Origin: JACPYF01 sp947085525
Lineage (GTDB): Bacteria; Patescibacteriota; Saccharimonadia; Saccharimonadales; Saccharimonadaceae
DNA: 20,095 nucleotides
Direction: 5' to 3'
Assembly: GCA_947085525.1 (NCBI GenBank)
Contig: CAMTWU010000010.1
Location: 1-20,095 of the forward strand
Shown here: one piece after another, positions 6,016 through 11,755 of the stretch
Position numbering within the stretch: the first letter of the stretch is position 1
Layout: each line of letters starts with the position of its first letter
The notes under the pieces: generated by a model
Told to the model about the DNA's origin: nothing
The model's database searches: none
Seen by the model: the letters and a program-made list of their open reading frames with translations, nothing else
Program-made: the position numbers and the translations under genes

Positions 6016-6067
6016 GACGCGAGGACTGTCTGAGCCCCGATTATATCGGGGTGAGTTCCGCAGCGTC
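6016..6067 (+). repeat. Conserved structured motif, copy 3
   Basis: GACGC (6016-6020) pairs with GCGTC (6063-6067) as outer helix. Inner variable helix CCCCGAT (6035-6041) pairs with ATCGGGG (6045-6051). Between them are the conserved loop bases GAGGACTGTCTGA (6021-6033) and GAGTTCCGCA (6053-6062). It is in the opposite orientation to copies 1 and 2. TGACGAGC at 5967-5974, 46 bases upstream, is matched by the same octamer 34 bases from copy 1 (919-926, minus strand). Confidence 0.8.
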
Positions 6068-6124
6068 TCAAGAAGGTCTGTGATTATTTTTCATCGTGTT
6101 GGTGAGTTAGCTCAAAGGTTTTGC

Positions 6125-6144
6125 CACACTTTATAAAAAGTGTG
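6125..6144. repeat. Perfect 8-bp hairpin
   Basis: CACACTTT (6125-6132) pairs with AAAGTGTG (6137-6144) around an ATAA loop. No T-run follows directly. It lies about 30 bp upstream of the next promoter, so an operator or a remnant terminator are both possible. The rest of 5921-6170 has no gene. Confidence 0.5.
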
Positions 6145-6174
6145 AAAGGAATGTCGTATTTTTTAAAAACTAGT

Positions 6175-6203
6175 TTGAAAATAACGTCAGGATGTTATAT
6201 AAT
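6175..6203 (+). promoter_or_regulatory. Promoter of the membrane-anchored helical protein gene
   Basis: TTGAAA (6175-6180), 17-bp spacer, perfect TATAAT (6198-6203). Start near 6210. GGGAG (6221-6225) sits before the ATG at 6233. Confidence 0.85.
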
Positions 6204-6232
6204 ACGTATAAAGGTTATTTGGGAGATCAGTT

Positions 6233-6739
6233 ATGGATTACGATGAAACACCAGTATCGCGATATTCAACTACCATTAGATTCGTAGCAATAGCTGCTGT
6301 ATTGGTGATTTTACTGATCCTTGGTCTCGTATTTAGCAAACGTATTGTTACCAGTATGACTGATCAACCGACCAAAACTGCGTCAACTACTACTAGTGAC
6401 AAAAAAGCCGCTGAAAAGAAAGAGGCTGAGCAAGAAAAGCAAGCTGCAACTAATAAAGCGACTCAGGAAAAACAGCAACAAGAAAAAGCTGCTAAAGAGC
6501 AGGCAGAAGCGGCTAAACAAGCCGAAGTAGACAAGAAAAAAGCCGAAGAGAAGAAAGCGAAAGAAGCTCAAGCCGCCGCTGCTACACAGGCCGCATCTCA
6601 GGCAGCTGCAGCACCAAGTACCGCGCCTGGTTCAGTTGCATCAACTGGTCCAGCAGACACAATCTTGTATACACTTGCAGTTGCTGCACTAGGTTACGCT
6701 GTTGCAATATTTGTCCGCTCACGACAATCAATACAATAA
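6233..6739 (+). CDS. Membrane-anchored Lys/Ala/Glu-rich helical surface protein
   Basis: A 168-residue protein that I do not recognise by name. Residues 1-15 are hydrophilic, 16-34 form one membrane segment (RFVAIAAVLVILLILGLVF) followed by KR, and 55-127 are a TolA-like low-complexity helix built of Lys, Ala, Glu and Gln. Residues 128-140 are a Pro/Ser/Thr linker, and 143-161 are a second hydrophobic segment ending in RSR. The ASTGPAD stretch (136-142) before that tail resembles a degenerate sortase-type cell-wall sorting signal (LPxTG, then hydrophobic, then positive), so anchoring to wall or retention in membrane at both ends are possible. The middle helix could span the envelope. Start by GGGAG eight bases upstream and a consensus promoter. 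Monocistronic; no clear terminator follows. Confidence 0.75.
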   Translation: MDYDETPVSRYSTTIRFVAIAAVLVILLILGLVFSKRIVTSMTDQPTKTASTTTSDKKAAEKKEAEQEKQAATNKATQEKQQQEKAAKEQAEAAKQAEVDKKKAEEKKAKEAQAAAATQAASQAAAAPSTAPGSVASTGPADTILYTLAVAALGYAVAIFVRSRQSIQ

Positions 6740-6766
6740 TTATTTGCATTAAAAATAAACCACCTT

Positions 6767-6795
6767 TTGACTTTCCACCTCTATTGGAGTATAAT
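6767..6795 (+). promoter_or_regulatory. Promoter of the rpsA-infB operon
   Basis: TTGACT (6767-6772), exact 17-bp spacer, perfect TATAAT (6790-6795). Start near 6802, giving a leader of about 98 nt, one of the longest in the window. Confidence 0.88.
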
Positions 6796-6858
6796 TATGA
6801 GTAATCTTTAACGCGACTATTTGGAGTTCGCTGCGGGAAATATTAAATTTAAATGAAA

Positions 6859-6888
6859 AAGGAGTCTTAGAGCTGCTGAAAGCTCTAA
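6859..6888 (+). promoter_or_regulatory. Shine-Dalgarno and hairpin in the rpsA leader
   Basis: AAGGAG (6859-6864) is a strong Shine-Dalgarno but lies 35 bases before the ATG at 6900, too far for normal initiation. Between them TTAGAGCT (6867-6874) pairs perfectly with AGCTCTAA (6881-6888). Folding this 8-bp helix shortens the effective distance to about 13 bases. This suggests that the hairpin sets, or controls, access to the start. Confidence 0.6.
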
Positions 6889-6899
6889 TTATTTAGACT

Positions 6900-7955
6900 A
6901 TGACAACAAAGACATTAACAATGGATGATCTCCTGCAAGAGGAAGCCGCAACTGGACTAGAAAACGGCGCGACCGTTGAAGGAACAGTATTATCACTGAA
7001 AAAGCACGAAGCACTAGTAGATCTAGGTGCGAAGGGCGTTGGTATCGTACCTCGTCGTGAAATCGGCTTTAACCGCAACTTAAAAGAAGGTGACAAAGTA
7101 ACTGCAAGTGTCGTCGAAACTGAACTAGACGATGGTTACAGCTTGCTATCGCTACGAAAAGCACTCAAAGATCGTGGTTGGGACGTCGTCGACGAGATCG
7201 CGACCTCTGGTGAAATCATCGAGATCCAACCATATGACGCAAACCGTGGTGGTTTGTTAATTGAATACGAAGGCGTACGTGGTTTCTTGCCTGTATCGCA
7301 ATTGAGCGCTGAACACTACCCGCGTGTTGGCAGTAGCGACAAGAATGAAATCTTGCAGCGCCTTAACAGCCTCAAGGAAACAACCCTAAAAGTTCGTATT
7401 CTCGATGCTGATCGCAAAAACAACAAACTAATCTTTAGCGAAAAAGAAGCTGTCAAAGATGGACTAGCTGAACGATTCGACAAAATTGCAGTTGGAGACA
7501 CTGTAAATGGTGTTGTTACCGGTGTCGTAGACTACGGTGTATTCGTAAACGTCGATGGTATCGAAGGCTTGATTCACATTAGTGAAATCAGCTGGGAACG
7601 TGTCAGTAACCCTGCAGACTACGTCAAGTCCGGCCAAACTGTACAGGCAAAAATAATTGCTATCGATAAAGACCGCCTAAGCCTTAGTTTGAAACAATTA
7701 CAAGACGACCCATGGCTATCAGAACTAGAGAAATTCAAAAAAGGTTCAAAAGTTGAAGGTACTGTAACTCGGATCACACCATTTGGTGCGTTTGTGCAGA
7801 TCAGTCCTAGTGTTGAAGCTTTGATCCATGTTAGTGAACTCGGTGGCGAGACCGCCGACCCAGAAAAAGTATTCAAGCTCAACGAGCGAAAAGATTTTAC
7901 AGTTCTCGAAGTAGACAAAGAGAACCGCAAAATATCCCTCGGCCTAGCAAAATAA
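6900..7955 (+). CDS. rpsA: Ribosomal protein S1 (four S1 domains)
   Basis: A 351-residue S1-type RNA-binding protein that helps mRNA bind the small subunit. Four OB-fold S1 repeats are seen: 22-87 (GATVEGTVLSLKKHEALVDLG), about 102-182 (divergent, with GVRGFLPVSQL), 198-267 (GDTVNGVVTGVVDYGVFVNVDGIEGLIHISEIS) and 282-350 (GSKVEGTVTRITPFGAFVQISPSVEALIHVSEL). E. coli S1 has six, while short four-repeat forms are common in Gram-positives and CPR. The start at 6900 is the first ATG after an in-frame TAG (6894). Met8 is an alternative. Translation seems to use a distant Shine-Dalgarno across a hairpin, suggestive of autoregulation. infB follows after 23 bp in the same operon. Confidence 0.93.
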   Translation: MTTKTLTMDDLLQEEAATGLENGATVEGTVLSLKKHEALVDLGAKGVGIVPRREIGFNRNLKEGDKVTASVVETELDDGYSLLSLRKALKDRGWDVVDEIATSGEIIEIQPYDANRGGLLIEYEGVRGFLPVSQLSAEHYPRVGSSDKNEILQRLNSLKETTLKVRILDADRKNNKLIFSEKEAVKDGLAERFDKIAVGDTVNGVVTGVVDYGVFVNVDGIEGLIHISEISWERVSNPADYVKSGQTVQAKIIAIDKDRLSLSLKQLQDDPWLSELEKFKKGSKVEGTVTRITPFGAFVQISPSVEALIHVSELGGETADPEKVFKLNERKDFTVLEVDKENRKISLGLAK

Positions 7956-7978
7956 TTCGATGAAGAAAGGAGCTTTTA

Positions 7979-9766
7979 ATGTCAGATTTATCAGAGACAG
8001 AGATCAAAACACTGACTATTGTCGGAACTATTACAGTTGGCGATTTGGCGGAAAAGCTCGCTCTTCCAGTTGCTAAATTAGTCGGAGAGTTATTTAAAAA
8101 CGGAATTGTCGCTACAGTTAATCAACGTCTAGACTTTGAAACGGTCCAGATCATTGTTGAGGAACTAGGTATCGATGTACAACTAGAAAAATCCGAAGAA
8201 TCAAATGTACGCGAAGAGCGTGTACTGACTGATAATGCCTCGACTCGTCCACCAATTGTGGCTGTAATGGGACATGTTGACCACGGTAAAACATCACTAC
8301 TCGATGCAATTCTAGGTATCAAAGTAGTTGATGACGAAGCCGGTGGGATCACTCAACATATTAGTGCGTATCAGACTGTTCGTAACGATCGTTCGATTAC
8401 TCTACTAGACACACCAGGACATGAAGCTTTCTCGGCTCTACGTCAGCACGGTGCGGTATTAACAGATGTAGTGATCATTGTGGTTGCAGCTGATGACGGG
8501 GTGAAACCTCAAACTGTCGAAGCTATCAAATTTGCTCAGGCTGCCAACGCTAAAATAGTTGTTGCTATCAACAAGATCGACAAAGTTGGCGCAGATGTAA
8601 ACTTGGTTAAGACCCAGCTTGCGACTGAACACAAATTAAACCCAGAAGAATGGGGTGGTGACGTGGTGATGGTTGAAGTTAGCGCAAAAGAAGGTACAAA
8701 CATCGATAAATTATTGGATATGGTGTTGCTTGTATCTGATCTAGAAGACCTCAAAGCTGAAACAGATGTTCCAGCCGAAGGATTAGTCATTGAATCACAC
8801 ATGGAGCAGGGTAAAGGTTCTGTTGTACGTCTATTGGTTGAACACGGTATCTTGAAATCTGGCCAATATTTAGTTGCCGGACAAGCTTACGGAAAAATCC
8901 GTACGCTACTAGACTTTAAAGGCGATACATTCAAAGAGGCCGGTCCTGCAACTCCTGCAACTATCACTGGTTTGAAAACATTGCCACAATTTGGTGATAT
9001 GTTTACAGTTGTTGATAGCGAAAAGAAAGCACGCCAAGCTGCTGCTGGCAATAAACTAGAAACAGACAAAAAGATCGCTAGTGCGAATGTAACCGGTGTA
9101 GATCTGCTAAACATGATGCATCGTGAAGCTAAAACACAGACTATGAATGTAGTTTTGAAAGCTGATGTGCAAGGATCACTGACATCTATTTCTGATAGTT
9201 TGAAACTGCTCAATAACGACGAATTAACTGTCAAAGTAGTATCGAGCGGTATTGGTAATGTGAACGAAAATGATATACGAACAGGTAGTTCATCTAACGC
9301 GATTGTCTATGCATTTAATGTGCAGTTGCCACCAGCTATCAAACGCCTAGCAAATCGCGACAAAATACCAGTGCGCATGTTCAAAATCATTTATGAACTA
9401 TTGGATGATGCGCACAGTACTCTTGAGGAACTACTAGAACCAGAAGTTGTTGAAACACAGGTCGGTACACTGACTATTAAAGGTGTATTTAAAACCTCAA
9501 AAACGGATATTATCTGTGGTGGGGAAGTCACATCGGGTAAAGCAGTGCCAAAAACATTTGCAAGGGTGTTACGTAAAAAAGATCAAATTGCAGAAGTGGA
9601 AGTTGAACGTGTGCAGCGCCAACAGCAAGAGGTCAAAGAAGTATTTGAAGGCGAAATGTGTGGATTGAGCCTCAAAACTAGAGGAAAAGTACAGCTAGAA
9701 GAAGGCGATAAGCTAGAATTCTTTACACGAGAACTCAAGAAACGAACGCTCAAAAAACTAAGTTAA
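7979..9766 (+). CDS. infB: Translation initiation factor IF-2
   Basis: IF-2 is the GTPase that places fMet-tRNA on the 30S subunit and promotes subunit joining. At 595 residues it is a short form. Residues 12-66 are an IF2_N-like helical domain, and the long variable N-terminal region of E. coli is missing. The G domain shows G1 GHVDHGKT (98-105), switch I GGITQHI (122-128), G3 DTPGH (144-148), G4 NKID (198-201) and G5 SAKEG (235-239). Domains II, III (LKADVQGSLTSISDSL) and the C2 fMet-tRNA-binding barrel (VGTLTIKGVFKTSKTDIICGGEVTSGK) follow. AAAGGAG six bases before the ATG fixes the start. It is cotranscribed with rpsA. No clear terminator follows; the next promoter begins five bases after the stop. 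Confidence 0.97.
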   Translation: MSDLSETEIKTLTIVGTITVGDLAEKLALPVAKLVGELFKNGIVATVNQRLDFETVQIIVEELGIDVQLEKSEESNVREERVLTDNASTRPPIVAVMGHVDHGKTSLLDAILGIKVVDDEAGGITQHISAYQTVRNDRSITLLDTPGHEAFSALRQHGAVLTDVVIIVVAADDGVKPQTVEAIKFAQAANAKIVVAINKIDKVGADVNLVKTQLATEHKLNPEEWGGDVVMVEVSAKEGTNIDKLLDMVLLVSDLEDLKAETDVPAEGLVIESHMEQGKGSVVRLLVEHGILKSGQYLVAGQAYGKIRTLLDFKGDTFKEAGPATPATITGLKTLPQFGDMFTVVDSEKKARQAAAGNKLETDKKIASANVTGVDLLNMMHREAKTQTMNVVLKADVQGSLTSISDSLKLLNNDELTVKVVSSGIGNVNENDIRTGSSSNAIVYAFNVQLPPAIKRLANRDKIPVRMFKIIYELLDDAHSTLEELLEPEVVETQVGTLTIKGVFKTSKTDIICGGEVTSGKAVPKTFARVLRKKDQIAEVEVERVQRQQQEVKEVFEGEMCGLSLKTRGKVQLEEGDKLEFFTRELKKRTLKKLS

Positions 9767-9770
9767 TCAG

Positions 9771-9798
9771 TTGACCAGCAGCTGATAAATGTTATGAT
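9771..9798 (+). promoter_or_regulatory. Promoter of the DUF5663-type gene
   Basis: TTGACC (9771-9776), 16-bp spacer, TATGAT (9793-9798). Transcription would start near 9805. Confidence 0.65.
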
Positions 9799-9810
9799 TA
9801 AAGTATCAGT

Positions 9811-9836
9811 AAATAAAAGGAAATAAAAGGAAATAA
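9811..9836 (+). promoter_or_regulatory. Tandemly repeated Shine-Dalgarno
   Basis: The decamer AAATAAAAGG occurs twice in tandem (9811-9820, 9821-9830), followed by AAATAA. Each copy gives an AAGGA. Only the second (9828-9832 region) is well spaced for the ATG at 9839. The repeat probably arose by slippage and may act as a standby site. Confidence 0.6.
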
Positions 9837-9838
9837 AC

Positions 9839-10300
9839 ATGTTTCAGCTCGACGATCAGTTTCTCAAAAGCGTAGGACTCGGTGATCTTCCGGAGGATCA
9901 GAAACAGGCCTTTTTGCAACATACTTATGAAACCTTAGAAAACCGAGTTGGAACTCGTTTGGCTAGTAGCTTGTCAGAAGCTCAACTAGAAGAATTTGAA
10001 GGTTTTGCGACTCATAACGAAGAAAAGATAAATACATGGCTTAATCAATATGTGCCAAATTATAAAGATGAAGATGACTATAAACAACTCGCTGCGAGTG
10101 CACCAGACAATGTACCACCACTAGTCGTTGCAGCCGAATTTGCCTCAGTTCGGTGGTTGGGTATCAATAGTCCGAACTACCGTGAAGTTGTTGCTGATGA
10201 ATTGAACAAACTACGTGACGAAATCGTTGCAGGTAAAGAAAATATCGCTGCTGCCGCTCAGAATGGCGGTGATCAGCCAGCTACTCCTGCTACCGGATAA
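9839..10300 (+). CDS. DUF5663-type conserved CPR protein
   Basis: A 153-residue soluble protein. The first half matches what I know of DUF5663, a family frequent in CPR genomes: LGLGDLPEDQKQAFLQHTYETLENRVGTRLASSLSEAQLEEFE (residues about 13-56). It is a helical domain with the LP..QK......Y..LE.RVG..L...L...QL.EFE pattern. Residues 57-130 are further helices with VPNYKDEDDYKQL, and the last 20 are an Ala/Gly/Pro tail. Function is unknown; no catalytic residues stand out. The start is well supported by a tandem Shine-Dalgarno and its own promoter. The stop overlaps the stop region of convergent fmt by 11 bp, and its terminator lies inside the fmt coding sequence. Confidence 0.8.
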   Translation: MFQLDDQFLKSVGLGDLPEDQKQAFLQHTYETLENRVGTRLASSLSEAQLEEFEGFATHNEEKINTWLNQYVPNYKDEDDYKQLAASAPDNVPPLVVAAEFASVRWLGINSPNYREVVADELNKLRDEIVAGKENIAAAAQNGGDQPATPATG

Positions 10301-11222
10301 TTTTATATTTGTAACCAGCTAGAAATGCCTGAACGGGCATTTCTTTTTTGCCGAGTGGTTGGATGTTTAGTATATTTAGGTATCCTTCACCACAATACAC
10401 ATGTAATTCATTGTCTATAATTTCGATCGTACCAGGTGTTTTATCACCAGCGACAGCTCGGGCAGCAGCGATAATTACCTCTGTTTTTCTCAGAACAGCT
10501 CGGCTTTTTGGCCAGTCACGATAGGCTCGGATCTCACGCTCAATTCGCAAAGCGGGTTTTTGCCACTCTATTACGCCATTTTCTTTTGACAGTAGCTGCG
10601 TATAGGTCGCGTCATCATTATTTTGTTCAGTTGGTTGTAATGTTCCATCTAAAATCGAAGGCAGATTATTAATTAATTGTTCAGCACCTTTTTGAGCTAA
10701 AGTATTATACAATTCACTGGCATATTCATCGCCCGTGAGTGGCAAAGTTGTTTGTGAGTAGACAGGACCGGCATCCATTTCTGGTGTGAGTTTCATGATT
10801 GATACACCAGTTTCGCTATCACCATTTAAAATAGCCGATTCAATAGGCGAAGGTCCGCGATATTTAGGTAATAGTGAAGGGTGAATGTTGATAATACCAG
10901 GATTGAATAGGTTTAAAACTTTATCTGGGATCAGTTTTCCATAACTGACTAGTATGCCAGCTACGTCGCCTAGATTTTGAATATTTTCAGTTATTTCAGC
11001 TACTTTTTCGGGCTGCCAGACGGGAATATTTGCGTCTTGAGCGACAATTTTTACTGGCGATGGAGTTAATTCCTTGCTGCGACCTTTTGGACTATCAGGC
11101 TTCGTCACAACGGCAACAATCTCAATATGTGCATCCAGCAATGCACGCAAACTAACTGCGGAAAACTCCTCAGTCCCAAAGAATACTATTTTTTTCGACA
11201 TCTTTTTTGTAATCCAATGCAA
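10290..11222 (-). CDS. fmt: Methionyl-tRNA formyltransferase
   Basis: Fmt transfers a formyl group from 10-formyl-tetrahydrofolate to Met-tRNAfMet, making the initiator used with IF-2. Residues about 10-195 are the formyltransferase domain: IVFFGTEEFSAVSL near the start, KPDSPKGR, the catalytic set Asn112, His114 in NIHPSLLPKYRG, and Asp150 in EMDAGPVY. The C-terminal OB-like domain ends with LGKKEMPVQAFLAGY, the family's conserved end. At 310 residues it is of normal length. The start at 11222 has AGGTGA nine bases upstream. Met8 (11201), where most homologues begin (MSKKIVFFGT), lacks one. Either way the gene overlaps the end of def (by 53 or 32 bp), so def and fmt are coupled, as in many bacteria. 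Confidence 0.95.
   Translation of the reverse strand: MHWITKKMSKKIVFFGTEEFSAVSLRALLDAHIEIVAVVTKPDSPKGRSKELTPSPVKIVAQDANIPVWQPEKVAEITENIQNLGDVAGILVSYGKLIPDKVLNLFNPGIINIHPSLLPKYRGPSPIESAILNGDSETGVSIMKLTPEMDAGPVYSQTTLPLTGDEYASELYNTLAQKGAEQLINNLPSILDGTLQPTEQNNDDATYTQLLSKENGVIEWQKPALRIEREIRAYRDWPKSRAVLRKTEVIIAAARAVAGDKTPGTIEIIDNELHVYCGEGYLNILNIQPLGKKEMPVQAFLAGYKYKIIR
10321..10349 (+). terminator. Terminator of the DUF5663 gene, inside fmt
   Basis: AGAAATGCC (10321-10329) pairs with GGCATTTCT (10336-10344), nine perfect pairs around a 6-base loop, followed by TTTTT. It works only on the plus strand; on the minus strand the stem is not followed by T. The bases encode the conserved GKKEMPVQAF end of Fmt. 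Confidence 0.88.
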
Positions 11223-11742
11223 TCAATTCACCTGCGTCATTGAGGTGAAAGAATGCATCTTTTTCTTTTTTAATATGATCAATAAATAAAATTCCGTTTG
11301 TGTGGTCAATCTCATGTTGCAATACACGAGCCAAAAAACCTTCAGCTTTGATTCGGATTTCATTACCCTCAACATCGAGTGCTTTTACTTTCACTTTAGA
11401 GTGGCGGGGAACTAGACCGTAGACATCTTTGACACTCAAGCAGCCTTCGTGGTCTTTGACAATTTCACCTTCTCGTTTAATGATCTGAGGGTTCAATAAC
11501 ACCGTAAACTCACGTGAGTTTTTGTCATCAAAATCACTGCGGACAATAACAACACGCTCTAATTTATCAATCTGTATAGCAGCTAGGGCAGCACCTATTT
11601 CATGGGGTCGACTATCTTCCCAGTCCAAAGTTGCAGACACCATGTTAACTACTAGTTTTTTAGTAGATTCGCTGGGTTTTACTTTGCGTGATTTTTGCCT
11701 GAGATTCGGATTTGGCAGCGCGATGATATCTTCTTTTTTCAT
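11170..11742 (-). CDS. def: Peptide deformylase
   Basis: Removes the formyl group from the N-terminal methionine of new proteins, undoing the Fmt step, and precedes Map action. The three metal-site motifs are visible: GAALAAIQ (50-57; usually GxGLAAxQ, here Ala replaces the second Gly), EGCLS (99-103, metal ligand Cys101) and QHEIDHTNG (142-150, ligands His143, His147 and catalytic Glu144). At 190 residues it is normal. The N-terminal ALPNPNLRQKSRKV is typical. It has its own -10 (11755-11750 on the minus strand) placing transcription at about 11743, one base from the ATG, and no Shine-Dalgarno. It is downstream of priA and overlaps fmt, the common priA-def-fmt order. Confidence 0.95.
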   Translation of the reverse strand: MKKEDIIALPNPNLRQKSRKVKPSESTKKLVVNMVSATLDWEDSRPHEIGAALAAIQIDKLERVVIVRSDFDDKNSREFTVLLNPQIIKREGEIVKDHEGCLSVKDVYGLVPRHSKVKVKALDVEGNEIRIKAEGFLARVLQHEIDHTNGILFIDHIKKEKDAFFHLNDAGELIALDYKKDVEKNSILWD

Positions 11743-11749
11743 TACAGAT

Positions 11750-11755
11750 ATTATA
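11750..11755 (-). promoter_or_regulatory. -10 of def (near-leaderless), overlapping the priA stop
   Basis: TATAAT read on the minus strand, ending at 11750. The predicted start near 11743 is one base from the def ATG at 11742. The hexamer overlaps the last bases of priA (stop at 11751-11753), so def can be transcribed apart from priA. Confidence 0.6.

Noticed and set aside
5829..6067. Integron attC sites or a CRISPR array
   Set aside because: No GTTRRRY core ends and no integrase or cassettes; the units are not regularly spaced direct repeats with unique spacers, and one is inverted.
6853..6870. Five-codon leader peptide (MKKES) in the rpsA leader
   Set aside because: It has no ribosome site of its own and contains the AAGGAG; too short to support as coding.
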